Shown here piece after piece: positions 27,241 through 37,035 of a stretch of 64,000 nucleotides of DNA. The DNA is from Roseibium denhamense (lineage in GTDB: Bacteria > Pseudomonadota > Alphaproteobacteria > Rhizobiales > Stappiaceae). The stretch spans positions 60,779-124,778 of the forward strand of contig NZ_SMLZ01000105.1 of NCBI RefSeq assembly GCF_009711415.1, read 5' to 3'. A program made the position numbers and the translations under genes. The notes beneath the pieces are model-generated. The model worked only from the letters and a program-made list of their open reading frames with translations. It did not search any database and was not told the origin of the DNA. Every line of letters begins with the position of its first letter. Position 1 is the stretch's first letter.

Positions 27241-28009
27241 TCAGTCAAGGGTGACGTTATATTCGGCTTTAAGGGCCGTGACCTTATCCTGATTTTCGGC
27301 CATCCAGCTGTTGAAATCCTCAACCAAACCCGGCTTCGTGGTGGTGCTGAGATAGTAGAAATCGCGGGTATGCTTCAGGTCCGGATCAAATTGGAGGTTG
27401 TTCGCCTCACCCATCTCGCTCAGCTGGTGCTGGATCACGGACACATTGGCGTAAGCAGCATCGATTCTGCCGGCGACAGCTTGTTTGATTAAGCCATCAA
27501 GTGCGCCGAGTTCAGACAATTCGACAGCCCCGGATTGAGTCTCGTCCAGACCACGCCCATGGCGTAAAACCGCGCACGGTGCCGAGTTTTTTAACTGAGG
27601 TCATCCCTTTTCCGACGTTCTCCGGCTTAACAGAAACACCGTCGATATACTCAACAACAGGTTTGGAATAAGTGACCTCTGTTGAGGCTTTGAGGTCAGA
27701 CGACCAGTAAGCATTGTCCGGATACTTCAGGTCGATCCCGCCTTCAACCAGCATTGTCATCAGCCGTTTGATCGGAAATGCCTTGTAGGTGACAGAATGC
27801 CCGCGATCACTGGCCCAGCTATCGAGCAGGGCACGTCCGAAGCCCGCATACTCGCCGCCTTCGAACGTGTAATGCGGGTAGTAAGTCAGGTCTTCAACAC
27901 CAATTAGGATTTCATCGGCACTGGCAGCGATAGGATAGGCCAAAAGCGTGGCCGCCAGTAGGCCTGGGGCAAGGCGGTTGGCTTTTGGGATAGGTCTGAG
28001 AAGCAACAT
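27241..28009 (-). pseudogene. Frameshifted periplasmic solute-binding protein (SBP_bac_3)
   Basis: Two frames together encode one amino-acid-type binding protein of about 255 residues. The first (28009 down to about 27550) gives a signal peptide ending ASA, then DEILIGVEDLTYYPHYTFEG and a domain up to GTVRGFTPWAW. The second (from about 27550 to 27241) continues with LDETQSGAVELSELGALDGL and ends with a normal C-terminal lobe. The join needs removal of one base near 27546-27553. Left as is, the first frame ends after 165 residues. Either an inactivating mutation or a sequence error. No transporter genes are adjacent. Confidence 0.82.
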
Positions 28010-28143
28010 GAAACCTCCGTAGGGATCCTATGATCCTTTGATCACCCCCTCAGTTTTGCTGCTTCCATGACCACAGCATGACAATGCGGGGCGAATGGAC
28101 TTGAGGGTTAAGAAAGGCTTGAAAGCCTTAAGGGTCCCATGAC

Positions 28144-28905
28144 CTAAAGGTCAAACAATCTCGACGGGTTTGGCCACTCCGCGCCCTTGTGGTGGGCGGC
28201 AATAGTGAAGAACGTTTCCAGGAACTCCCAGCACCCCTCATCATGGACAAGATGATGGGTCAGAATTCCGATAGGTTCCGGACCGGTGTTCCGCCTGCGT
28301 GTCAATTGCAGATCAAAGCGCAGACGAGCGCTCTCCCAGCCGATAAACCGGACCTGCTTTTTCCACTTGATGATATCGATGTGGCTCTGGAGCTGATGCG
28401 CGCGCGGGAAATTGTGAAATGTGAAGGACGACAGTCCGGGCAGTTCGATTTCCGGCAGGCGCCGGGAGACTTCCGGTGCAATCCGGTTCCAGGGCGGGAC
28501 CATTGCCGGGATGAATTTCTTCCCAAACAACGCCTCTAGCCGGTCTTTGCCCTGACCGAGTTCGCCCATCAGCTCTTCCAGGTCGCGCCGGGAGCCGAGT
28601 TCAGCAGCCTTTTCGCCGAGATCTTTGCGCTGAAAGTTCTTGTGCTGCCAGCCATGCTGAAGAACATGGGCATAAGGTTCATCTGCCAGCCGCATGGCGA
28701 GCGTTTCCGTTGCGTTTTTTGGAATGACGGCCAGTGCCAGATGAACCTTGTTGGAATTGGCCAGCAGCAGCATTTTTTCAAGCGCCGGGGTTGGCTCAAT
28801 CGCATCGTCATCACGCCACCAGAACCGCACCTTGCGCCCGCGCTCTGCAAACCAGTCTAGGTGGCCAGTCAACTCGTTTTTAAAGCGGTCGGCATCAGCA
28901 GCCAT
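28144..28905 (-). CDS. Polysaccharide deacetylase-family protein
   Basis: A 253-residue NodB-fold protein. Motif 1 is FWWRDDDAIEPT (metal-binding Asp cluster), motif 2 is VLQHGWQHKNF (HxxxH), motif 3 is MVPPWNRIAPE, and a late ILTHHLVHD supplies the catalytic His. There is no signal peptide, so it should act in the cytoplasm, perhaps on a lipid- or nucleotide-linked sugar. Its ATG overlaps the TAA of the upstream glycosyltransferase by one base. It is the last gene of a five-gene minus-strand operon with four glycosyltransferases. Confidence 0.88.
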   Translation of the reverse strand: MAADADRFKNELTGHLDWFAERGRKVRFWWRDDDAIEPTPALEKMLLLANSNKVHLALAVIPKNATETLAMRLADEPYAHVLQHGWQHKNFQRKDLGEKAAELGSRRDLEELMGELGQGKDRLEALFGKKFIPAMVPPWNRIAPEVSRRLPEIELPGLSSFTFHNFPRAHQLQSHIDIIKWKKQVRFIGWESARLRFDLQLTRRRNTGPEPIGILTHHLVHDEGCWEFLETFFTIAAHHKGAEWPNPSRLFDL

Positions 28906-30056
28906 TAGAAGCGATCCTTCAAATCAGCCAACAAAATCTCAGCGCTCCGCTGGGCACCGCCGAGTTGGACCTGGTGCGGGCTGAGCTCCAGCGAAAGTGC
29001 GTCATCGATCCTGGCGGCAAGTCTGGCAGGGGTCAGGCCGGCTTCGCTGACAACGACAGCGCGGCCATGACGCGCCAAGGCTTCGGCGCGCTGGGTTTGT
29101 TCGGTTTCATCGGCCTGGGCAAACGGGACGAACACGGCCGGTAAGCCTGCGGTCAAAACGTCCAAAACCGTGTTGTAGCCAGCCTGGCTGACCGACAGGC
29201 GGGCCCGTTTCAAAAGGTCTGGGAAATCCCGGCGCGCACGTTCCACGATCAGTCCGGCGGGCGCCATTTGCCGGTAGCGCTGAAACGCGTCTTCGCCAAC
29301 ATCATGCCCGACAAGCAGACGCCAGATCGTGCCGCCGGCCTTGTGCGATAGCGAGCGGGCATTGAGCGCCGCCTCGATCAAAGGGGCGGCGACCGCACCG
29401 CCGCCACAGGAAATGATGAGTTCGTCCCGGCCGTCATCCCCTTGCGCTGCCGGGCGGGCCTCAGGTCCGACATAGCCGGTGTACCGGACGAGCGGCTCGA
29501 CGCGGTCAGCGAAGGGAAAACTGTCGGAAAGCTGGATGAAGTCAGGATCGGAATGAACAAGGATGCGATCGTAAAAGCGCAGCGCCTGGTCCGCCATCCA
29601 CTTCTCTTTCCAGGCCTCCTTCTTCCGAACAAGAATGTCCCGGATGGATGTCGCGATCAAAGGAGGTTTGGGGTTTTTCTTCGCAGCTTCCAGAAGCGGG
29701 GTGAGCTCAAAATCCAGCTGCCGCCGCCCGAATGGGTAGGTTTCCGTGAGCAATAAATCGTAATCACCGGACGAGAAGGCTTGAATCGATGCTTTAACGC
29801 GCGCGGATTTCCATGTCTCGTCAATGGGTTCATTGTCTAAAGTGACAAGGGACTTGAAGGTGGCGTCCGCACTTTTGCAGGCCGGGAGCTCAACTATGTC
29901 AAGCGGACCTGTGTCCAGAGTTGGCGGAATTTTGTTCCCGGTTGCCAGCGTGACGGCGGCGCCTTTGGCGGCCAACGCTTTGCCAATGGCAGCAGCGCGC
30001 ACCACATGCCCGGTGCCGAGCAGATGTTGCACATGAATGAAGGCCTTGACCGTCAT
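28905..30056 (-). CDS. MurG-like glycosyltransferase (GT-B, family 28 type)
   Basis: A 383-residue glycosyltransferase starting MTVKAFIHVQHLLGTGHVVR, the nucleotide-sugar-type N-terminus with GTGH. The C-terminal domain has RARLSVSQAGYNTVLDVLTA and GLPAVFVPFAQADETEQTQR, the UDP-sugar donor site of GT28-like enzymes. Start 30056 is chosen because the longer frame overlaps the previous gene. It follows the GT4 gene with a 1-bp gap. It shares architecture with 32458-33672, so the operon holds two GT28-like and two GT4-like enzymes. Confidence 0.88.
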   Translation of the reverse strand: MTVKAFIHVQHLLGTGHVVRAAAIGKALAAKGAAVTLATGNKIPPTLDTGPLDIVELPACKSADATFKSLVTLDNEPIDETWKSARVKASIQAFSSGDYDLLLTETYPFGRRQLDFELTPLLEAAKKNPKPPLIATSIRDILVRKKEAWKEKWMADQALRFYDRILVHSDPDFIQLSDSFPFADRVEPLVRYTGYVGPEARPAAQGDDGRDELIISCGGGAVAAPLIEAALNARSLSHKAGGTIWRLLVGHDVGEDAFQRYRQMAPAGLIVERARRDFPDLLKRARLSVSQAGYNTVLDVLTAGLPAVFVPFAQADETEQTQRAEALARHGRAVVVSEAGLTPARLAARIDDALSLELSPHQVQLGGAQRSAEILLADLKDRF

Positions 30057-30057
30057 G

Positions 30058-31179
30058 TCAGCCCCTGGTTGTCCGGTTGGCATAGTGCGCGCAGGCCCGG
30101 TCTACAAAATCGGTCAGTCGTGAGGCTCCGGCCGACAGCGTATGGTGTTCTGCAATATGGGCCCGCGCGGCCTGACCCATGGCGTCAGCCAGCTCCGGTT
30201 GGTCAATGACATGAAGCAGGTTGGCGGCAAAGTCATCAGCATTTCCTTCCGCCGACAGCAGCCCGGTCTTGCCGTGCGCAACGATGTCCGGCACGCCAAA
30301 GGTGTCTCCTGCAATTACGCCAATACCCGCCGCCTGGGCTTCCAGGAAAACGAGCCCGAAAGCTTCGCGGATTGCCGGCCAGACTAGGAGGTCATGGCTT
30401 GCGTAGTGTGATGGCAGCGCTTCCGGCGGCAAAGCCCCGAGCCACGTGATCCGTTCCGGCGGGAAGAGGGGTAAAATCCGGTCCCGGTTCGGACCATCGC
30501 CGATAATCGTCAGATGCCAGGGCCGGTCTTTTAGAAGCGACAAGGCTTGTGCGAGAACCTCGTAGGACCGGGTCTTGTCGCCCTCCCTCATCATTCCGAC
30601 CGCCAGCAAACTCAACGGGCTGTGGGCCAGCGGTTTGGCGATATGGCTTGCCGATTGAAAGGGAGCCGTCTCCAGGAACGGCAGAAGAACGGACAGGCGT
30701 TCTGCTGGAACCACATCGGCAAGGCACTCAGCATCGGCTCTGTGGATCGCCGCAACCGCATCCGCGCGCGCAAGAGCGGCATCGGCCGCGGCAAACCCTA
30801 TGGCCCAATCGCCATTTTGCCGTTTCGGTGCCCGGCTGGCTTCTATCACGGCATAGGGGAGGCCGAACCGGTCTGCCAGCGCAGGCCCAATCCAGTCTGG
30901 AGCCTTGTGATAAAGGTGGTAAGTCAGGAAAAGATCCGGACGGTAGCCGGTCTCGGTCCAATTCCGGACGATATGTTCCGCCTCTTCCAAAGCCGCTTCC
31001 CGGATGGCCGCCTGCTCCGCTTCACTTCCATTTTTGCGCCATGCACGGAAGCTGCTGGCCGTGATGACGTTATGTCCGGCCTTTTCCAAGGCGGCGACAA
31101 TCAGGCGGCCCATGGTGCGGTCACCCGATGGAACCGGGTGGTCAAGCGGCTTCATCGGCGCGGTAAAGGCGATTTTCAT
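30058..31179 (-). CDS. Glycosyltransferase family 4
   Basis: A 373-residue GT-B glycosyltransferase. The start MKIAFTAPMKPLDHPVPSGD at 31179 shows the Gly/Pro loop typical of GT4. The donor-binding C-terminal motif is LLVWPAIREAFGLVFLEAQA with the conserved EAFGxxxxE pattern. LSLLAVGMMREGDKTRSYEV marks the start of the second Rossmann domain. It is cytoplasmic. The acceptor and sugar are unknown. Confidence 0.9.
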   Translation of the reverse strand: MKIAFTAPMKPLDHPVPSGDRTMGRLIVAALEKAGHNVITASSFRAWRKNGSEAEQAAIREAALEEAEHIVRNWTETGYRPDLFLTYHLYHKAPDWIGPALADRFGLPYAVIEASRAPKRQNGDWAIGFAAADAALARADAVAAIHRADAECLADVVPAERLSVLLPFLETAPFQSASHIAKPLAHSPLSLLAVGMMREGDKTRSYEVLAQALSLLKDRPWHLTIIGDGPNRDRILPLFPPERITWLGALPPEALPSHYASHDLLVWPAIREAFGLVFLEAQAAGIGVIAGDTFGVPDIVAHGKTGLLSAEGNADDFAANLLHVIDQPELADAMGQAARAHIAEHHTLSAGASRLTDFVDRACAHYANRTTRG

Positions 31180-31198
31180 GAGGGTTTCCAGCCTTTGG

Positions 31199-32419
31199 TC
31201 ACAATACCTTGCGCAGTTTTGCCGCCAGCCGGTCAAGACCAGGATCTGTCGAGAAGTGCGAACGGACACGGTCTGCACCGGCAAGACCGAGCCTTGAGCG
31301 CTTTTGCGGATCGCTTATCAGATCCGCCAAAGCTGCGGCCAGCTGATCCGGTGCGCCGGGCGCCGTCAAGACCCCGGTTTCCCCGTCATGAATGAGCTCC
31401 GGAATTGCCGAGACGCGGGTTGAGAGACAGCACAGACCCATGGATTGTGCTTCCATGAGGACATTCGGCAGCCCGTCGCGGTCACCGCTCTTGGCAAGTT
31501 TGGAAGGGAGCACAAACAAATCCGACGTCCGGCAAGCTTCGATCACCGCTTCACGGGGCTGCGCGCCCCGCCAGGTTATGTGCTTTGAAAGCCCGAGGCG
31601 TTCTGCTTGGGCTTTCAGCGTCTCAGCCATGTCGCCGCCGCCGATATGGGTGAAGTGCCAATTCAGCCCTTGCGGCAGGCTGCTGAACGCCTTCAGAAGA
31701 TCGTCATAGCCCTTCTTCTCGACGGCGCGCCCGACAGACACGATCCGGACAGGCTCATCACGGCCGTCGCGGGCCGGATTGTTGGCAGAGGGTTTGGGAA
31801 AGCCGGAAAAATCAAGTCCGTGATAAAGAAGCTCAACCTTGCCGGGAGACGACGACAGGGAATTCAGATGATCTGCGTTCACCTTGGTGCAGGTCACGCC
31901 CCAGGCAGCATCATCGATCTTGGTTTTCAGGTCCCAGTCCGGGCTGGTCCAGATGTCCTTGGCATGGGCGGAAAATGACCATCCGCGCCCGCTCAGATGA
32001 GCCGCGTAGCGCGCTGCCGAACAGGGCGTGTGAAGGTAATGGGTATAAATCCAGCGCACATCTTCGGGAAGTTCGTGCGCAAAGACACAGCCTTGCGCCC
32101 ATCGTCTCTGGCGGTCCGCATTGGATTGGCGGGCAAAGTCGGCATCGAACAGTGCCTTCGCGCCGGCGTATGTTGGCTGCGCTTCTGCCCAGCGTTTGGC
32201 ACGGTTTACACGTGCCGGATCGTCTTTCACGTATTCCGGCAGATACATCACCTCTGCTTTGATTTGCCGGTGCAGATCGTGAATGTAAGGATCATAGGGT
32301 TTGCGGAGGGCAACGATGAGGATGTCGATCCCGCGTTGCTCGAGCCCGAGCATCTCCTGGGCGATAAAGGTTTCGGACAGGCGCGGATAGCCTTTTACGA
32401 CAACGGCGATGCGGGACAT
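31199..32419 (-). CDS. Glycosyltransferase family 4
   Basis: A 406-residue GT4 enzyme with RIAVVVKGYPRLSETFIAQE at the N-terminus, the pattern of exopolysaccharide-type transferases such as those with a colanic acid-like fold. The second domain begins RIVSVGRAVEKKGYDDLLKA. The donor site is LFVLPSKLAKSGDRDGLPNV followed by LMEAQSMG. It belongs to the same operon, 19 bp upstream of the next gene. It supports a role in assembling a surface or secreted glycan (inference). Confidence 0.92.
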   Translation of the reverse strand: MSRIAVVVKGYPRLSETFIAQEMLGLEQRGIDILIVALRKPYDPYIHDLHRQIKAEVMYLPEYVKDDPARVNRAKRWAEAQPTYAGAKALFDADFARQSNADRQRRWAQGCVFAHELPEDVRWIYTHYLHTPCSAARYAAHLSGRGWSFSAHAKDIWTSPDWDLKTKIDDAAWGVTCTKVNADHLNSLSSSPGKVELLYHGLDFSGFPKPSANNPARDGRDEPVRIVSVGRAVEKKGYDDLLKAFSSLPQGLNWHFTHIGGGDMAETLKAQAERLGLSKHITWRGAQPREAVIEACRTSDLFVLPSKLAKSGDRDGLPNVLMEAQSMGLCCLSTRVSAIPELIHDGETGVLTAPGAPDQLAAALADLISDPQKRSRLGLAGADRVRSHFSTDPGLDRLAAKLRKVL

Positions 32420-32457
32420 GGTGACCTTGATGGGAAAAAGGGAAACAGCAGCAAAGG

Positions 32458-33672
32458 CTAAAAATTGACCAGTTTCTTGCCCGACCCGTAACGGAAATCG
32501 AAAATCTTGCTCACACGGCTGCTGATGATATCGAGACCGTCCATCAAATTGCCGATCCCCGCCTCCGACGGAGCCGGCATTTGCGGCAGGTCCGACAGCG
32601 CGTCCGCCATGAGTTGCGGATCCGGATACCGGTCGATTGGAAGTACCTTAAGAAGGCCGCTGCTTTCTGCCCGTTCCGCGCGTATGGCCTGCTCCCGGCG
32701 CGGGACGACACGGGGCACCATGAGCGTCGGCTTGTCGAAGGACAGGATCTCACAAAAGGTATTGTAGCCGCCCATGGCAACGATGGCCTTGGCACCGGCA
32801 AGATAGGGCTCGATCTGCGGGGTGAAGCGGATAACCTCAACGTCGCGCAGGTTCTCCGCGCGGTCCGTGAAGTTGGCAGCAGCTGCTGCTGGCATGAATG
32901 GCCCAAGCACAATCAAGGCCGGAAACAGCGGTTTGGTGCGGGTTTCATAGGCCCGCATGACCCAATCGACCATTTCGACGCCGTCGCCGCCGCCGCCCGG
33001 CGTCACGAGGATGTAGGGATCGTCTTCGAACGGTGCCGGAATGGGCGTGTCCTTCAGGGAGGCGGGAAGGTCCCGGCGCAGATAGCCTGTGTAGCGCATC
33101 TTCGGTTCGACACCCTCCGGCAGGGGGATGTTTTCCAGCGGGTCACAGATGTCCTTCGGGCCATAAACCCAGATCTCGTCGTAAAGATCTCGCAGGGCCG
33201 GGTAGACATTTTTGCGGTCCCATTCTTCCTTCAAGACATCGGGATCATCCATCACATCGCGTAGACCGAGGACAAGACGGGTATCGGTTTCCTTCAAGGC
33301 CTCAAGCGTACCCAGAACCTCGCCGCGCAGCCCAAGCGGTTCCTTGTCGACGATAAAGATGTCCGGATCGAATACCTTGGCGGTGTGTTCGATAATACTG
33401 GACCGTACAGCAAGGGTTTCGTCGATGTTTATGTGGAGTGACAGGGGCGTATATTCACCGTTGCGCAGCTTGATCACCCCGGGGATGCGGACAAAATCAA
33501 CCCGTGAGCGGAACTCGAAACTGCCGATAATAGGCGAACCGGACAGGATCAGCACAGAGAGCGTGTCGAAGTCTCCCACCAGCGCCTGAGCAATTGCCCT
33601 GCATCGGCGCAGATGACCCAGGCCGAACGAGTCATGGCTATAGATCAAGATCTTAGGCGTTCTGGAACTCAT
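32458..33672 (-). CDS. MurG-like glycosyltransferase, first gene of the glycan operon
   Basis: A 404-residue GT-B protein starting MSSRTPKILIYSHDSFGLGH followed by LRRCRAIAQALV. Its donor-site region is KAIVAMGGYNTFCEILSFDK followed by PTLMVPRVVPRREQ. It resembles 28905-30056 in plan. It is the promoter-proximal gene of the minus-strand operon and is divergent from the ABC exporter gene (231 bp between starts), so both sides are probably controlled from the shared intergenic region. Confidence 0.88.
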   Translation of the reverse strand: MSSRTPKILIYSHDSFGLGHLRRCRAIAQALVGDFDTLSVLILSGSPIIGSFEFRSRVDFVRIPGVIKLRNGEYTPLSLHINIDETLAVRSSIIEHTAKVFDPDIFIVDKEPLGLRGEVLGTLEALKETDTRLVLGLRDVMDDPDVLKEEWDRKNVYPALRDLYDEIWVYGPKDICDPLENIPLPEGVEPKMRYTGYLRRDLPASLKDTPIPAPFEDDPYILVTPGGGGDGVEMVDWVMRAYETRTKPLFPALIVLGPFMPAAAAANFTDRAENLRDVEVIRFTPQIEPYLAGAKAIVAMGGYNTFCEILSFDKPTLMVPRVVPRREQAIRAERAESSGLLKVLPIDRYPDPQLMADALSDLPQMPAPSEAGIGNLMDGLDIISSRVSKIFDFRYGSGKKLVNF

Positions 33673-33903
33673 TATGCCCCTAAATTTGTAATGCGTGCCC
33701 GCGGGCCTTATGTCTCAAGTCGCTGGTCTTTGTCACGAACTGATCTGCCTTGACATGGAGTGTACGCGCGGATTGGTTTGGGAAGGGTCCAAAAATGACG
33801 CCGGTGGGGATAGATCCTGGCTGGTACATTCAATTCAGATCGGTATTATACTCAAAATGTTCGGTTTGCACATATTTGATCCAGCCATTGTCCGGATGAT
33901 CTG
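33673..33903. promoter_or_regulatory. Divergent promoter region of the glycan locus
   Basis: This 231-base spacer separates the glycosyltransferase operon from the exporter gene. A perfect TTGACA hexamer lies at 33750-33755, but no good -10 follows at 17 bp. A TATTATAC block near 33842-33849 could be a -10 for the exporter. No clear operator was recognised. Confidence 0.4.
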
Positions 33904-36486
33904 ATGGAAAAAAGTCTTTTCGGCTTCATCTGGAGGTACAGCGCCCGGCATCAGATCTACATCCTTTTGATAACGGTTCTGACCTATCCGGTGGTCTATT
34001 TCCTGCTGGAACTGCCGAAACTGATTGTCAACGATGCGGTGCAGGGGGACGGTTTTCCCAGAATCGTTTTTGGTTTCGACTTCGACCAGATCCCCTATCT
34101 GGTTCTTCTATGCTGCATTTTTCTCGGGCTTGTTGTCGTCTCTAACGGCCTGAAATTCTATCTGAATGTCTACAAGGGCCGTCTGGGCGAGAGCATGTTG
34201 CGCCGCTTGCGGTTCGAGCTGTTCCAGCGTGTTTTGCGATTCCGTTTGCCCCATTTCCGGAAGGTGAGCTCGGGCGAGATCATTCCGATGATCACCTCGG
34301 AAGTGGAAGACGTTGGCGGCTTTATCGGCGAAGCGTTCGCCCTTCCGGCCTATCAGGGCGGCATGTTGCTTGTGCAGCTCGGCTTTATTTTCATGCAGGA
34401 CCCCTTGTTGGGACTGGCGGCTGTGGCGGCCTATCCGGTCCAGGGCTATGTCATTCCGATGCTGCAGAAGAAAGTCATCCGCCTTTCGCGCCAGCGGGTG
34501 AAGAACATCCGGGTGATTGCGGACAAGGTCGGCGAAAGCATCAACGGTGTTGCAGAGATCCACGCCAATGATGCCGCAGCCTGGCATTCTGCCGATATCT
34601 CCGACCGGCTCTATGAAAACTTCAAGATCCGCTATGAGATTTTCAACCGCAAATTCCTGATCAAGTTCGTGAACAATTTCATGAACCAGTTGACGCCTTT
34701 CTTCTTCTATCTGATCGGCGGGTATCTGGTGATTGAGGGCGACTTGAGCATGGGTGCGCTTTTGGCCGTGATTGCCGCCTACAAGGATCTTGCCGGCCCT
34801 TGGAAAGAGCTGTTGTCCTACTATCAGATGACGGCTGATGTTGGCGTCAAATATCAGACTGTTGTCGAAAACTTCGACCCAATTGATATCCGTGAAACCG
34901 AGCAGCTGACGTCCGATGATGCCGTTGTTCTGGACGGTGATCTTACGTTTGAGAATGTCAGCTTCTCCGGCGGCGCGGCCGGCCAGGAACTTCTGGACGT
35001 ATCACTCACGGTTCCAGCGGGTACGATGAGCGCAGTGGTCGGGCCCGATGGGTCGGGACGGACGGAATTGATGCAGCTGGCCGCCGGGCTTGTGGCGCCA
35101 TCATCGGGCAAAGTCAAAATCGGCGCGCATGAACTGGACCGCCTGACCGATTCCACGCTTGGCCGGGAAATCGCCTATGTGGGAGGCGCGGTCCACGTTT
35201 GGACCGGAACGATCCGCGACAATCTCTATTACGGTCTGCGCCACCGGCCGCTGACCGAGCCAGAGCGGGAAGGAGAGGCGCTGAAGGAATACAAGCGCCG
35301 CGTGAACGAGGCCAAGCAGACGAAAAATCCGCTCTATGATCTGGAAGCCGAATGGGAAGACCTGGAGCTTGCAGGCGTTTCCGACCTTTCGGGCCTGGAT
35401 TACAAGGCCTTGTCGCTCTTGGAGGCGGTCGGGCTCGACAATGACATTTACCGTCTCGGCTTGCAGTCCAGGTTCGACCCGTCGATGAATGACGAGTTTG
35501 CCGGTGAGATCCTGAGGGTCCGGAAAACACTGGCCGAGCGCATCGAAAACGAACCGGCGCTGGGCGGTTTGGTGGAGCGTTGGAACCTGGGCACGTTCAA
35601 TGCCAGCGCGAGCCTTGCGGAAAATCTCTTCTTCGCCGTTCCGTCTGATCCTGAAATCACCATGGACGAAGTGCCGGAGCTTCCTGAAGTCAAGGCTTTC
35701 CTCGCCGATACCGGTTTCGACAAGGAACTGCAGAATATCGGTATCAAGATCGCTGAGACCATGCTGGAACTCTTCTCAAACGTTTCCGGCGACAGCGGTT
35801 TGCTGGGGGCCTATTCGTTCATTACCCAGGATGAATTGCCAGAATTCGACCGGATCGTGCGGATTGCCAAGTCCGGGCAGCAGCGGCCGGGCTTGACTGA
35901 TGCCGACCGGACGCGCCTGACTGCGCTTGCCTTCAAACTCGTTCCGGCCCGCCATCGCCTGGGCGTCATGACCGACGATCTCAGGGACGACGTAATTGCA
36001 GCCCGCAAGAAGTTCCTGGATACCGTGGTCAAATCTTCGGAGAGCTTTGTCGCATTTGATCCGAACGTCTATCTGCCGCCGCTCACCATCGAAGACAATC
36101 TTCTGTTCGGCAGGGCAAGGGTCGACCGCCGTGACGCGCGCCGCCGGATTGACGATGTAATCCGTTCGATCGTCGAAGAGACCGGTTTGAGGCAGGCGAT
36201 TATCTATGCCGGCGGCGACTACCACGTTGGCGTGGCAGGCTCCAAATTGTCGGCAAGCCAGCGGCGCCGGATTGCGCTCGTGCGCGGACTTCTGAAGAAT
36301 TCGAAATTCACCATCATCGACGACATTGCCACGGGAATGACCGAGGAAGACCGCGCGCTGCGCGCGAGCCTCAAGGATGTCCTTTCCGGCAAAACCTATC
36401 TCTATGGAACATCAAATGCTGAGATAGCGTCCGAGTTCGACCATACGGTCGTTCTCGACCAGGGGCGCATATCGGAGAAGGGGTGA
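33904..36486 (+). CDS. ABC exporter-like protein with degenerate, insertion-split ATPase domain
   Basis: An 860-residue protein. Residues 1-320 form an ABC exporter membrane domain with about six segments. The ATPase domain begins near 345, but its Walker A is GPDGSGRTE (near 380), with Arg in place of the catalytic Lys. The Q-loop lacks Gln (AYVGGAVHVW). The signature is LSASQRRR (near 782) instead of LSGGQ, Walker B ends IIDD (near 805) with no Glu, and the switch His is missing (GTSNAE). About 300 residues are inserted between the two halves. Motifs of the form TIRDNLYYG, SLAENLFF and TIEDNLLFG recur near 434, 569 and 728. It may be a scaffold or a very slow ATPase. It is followed by the cyclic-nucleotide-binding gene. 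Confidence 0.85.
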   Translation: MEKSLFGFIWRYSARHQIYILLITVLTYPVVYFLLELPKLIVNDAVQGDGFPRIVFGFDFDQIPYLVLLCCIFLGLVVVSNGLKFYLNVYKGRLGESMLRRLRFELFQRVLRFRLPHFRKVSSGEIIPMITSEVEDVGGFIGEAFALPAYQGGMLLVQLGFIFMQDPLLGLAAVAAYPVQGYVIPMLQKKVIRLSRQRVKNIRVIADKVGESINGVAEIHANDAAAWHSADISDRLYENFKIRYEIFNRKFLIKFVNNFMNQLTPFFFYLIGGYLVIEGDLSMGALLAVIAAYKDLAGPWKELLSYYQMTADVGVKYQTVVENFDPIDIRETEQLTSDDAVVLDGDLTFENVSFSGGAAGQELLDVSLTVPAGTMSAVVGPDGSGRTELMQLAAGLVAPSSGKVKIGAHELDRLTDSTLGREIAYVGGAVHVWTGTIRDNLYYGLRHRPLTEPEREGEALKEYKRRVNEAKQTKNPLYDLEAEWEDLELAGVSDLSGLDYKALSLLEAVGLDNDIYRLGLQSRFDPSMNDEFAGEILRVRKTLAERIENEPALGGLVERWNLGTFNASASLAENLFFAVPSDPEITMDEVPELPEVKAFLADTGFDKELQNIGIKIAETMLELFSNVSGDSGLLGAYSFITQDELPEFDRIVRIAKSGQQRPGLTDADRTRLTALAFKLVPARHRLGVMTDDLRDDVIAARKKFLDTVVKSSESFVAFDPNVYLPPLTIEDNLLFGRARVDRRDARRRIDDVIRSIVEETGLRQAIIYAGGDYHVGVAGSKLSASQRRRIALVRGLLKNSKFTIIDDIATGMTEEDRALRASLKDVLSGKTYLYGTSNAEIASEFDHTVVLDQGRISEKG

Positions 36487-36567
36487 TGGGATGACAAAAC
36501 CGGTTGCGGGCCCGCCGCGCCCGAAAAACACTTTGAGCAGGGCAACTGCTCACGAGGGGGGAAAAAC

Positions 36568-37026
36568 GTGTCGTTAGAAACCGAAGTAGAAGCCCTGAGG
36601 AAGGTTCCCTTATTCCGTGGGATTCATGAGACGAAACTCCGGCTGTTGGCCTTCATCAGCGACCGCACAGAGTATCCGTCGGGAGAGCGCCTTTGTACTC
36701 AGGGCGAGGAGGGGGATTGCGCCTTCATTATTCTGGCCGGAAACGCCGATGTTTTGGTGGACACACCGGATGGTGAAAAGCGTGTCGCCCAAGTCTCGGA
36801 AAACTCCATTGTCGGGGAGATCGCCATCTTGTGTGATGTTCCAAGAACGGCAACGCTGGTTGCAGCCAGCAAGATGGATGTTCTAACAGTATCAAAGGAC
36901 GATTTCTTAAAGCTCCTGAAGGAGTTTCCAGATATCTCGCTTGAAGTCATGCGGACCTTGGCATTGCGCCTTGAACGCACTACACGTGACTTGGCGGAGG
37001 CACGCCAGGGAGCCGCTGGCGGGTAG
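36568..37026 (+). CDS. Cyclic nucleotide-binding (CNB) domain protein
   Basis: A 152-residue stand-alone CNB domain. The phosphate-binding cassette ENSIVGEIAILCDVPRTATL keeps the Gly-Glu (83-84) that binds the ribose and Arg93 that binds the cyclic phosphate, so it should bind cAMP or cGMP. No DNA-binding helix-turn-helix follows, unlike CRP. The start is a GTG with GAGGGGG upstream. It lies 82 bp after the exporter and 9 bp before the metallo-hydrolase, on the same strand. A sensor role for the exporter or hydrolase is inference. Confidence 0.92.
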   Translation: MSLETEVEALRKVPLFRGIHETKLRLLAFISDRTEYPSGERLCTQGEEGDCAFIILAGNADVLVDTPDGEKRVAQVSENSIVGEIAILCDVPRTATLVAASKMDVLTVSKDDFLKLLKEFPDISLEVMRTLALRLERTTRDLAEARQGAAGG

Positions 37027-37035
37027 GAGTACGAC

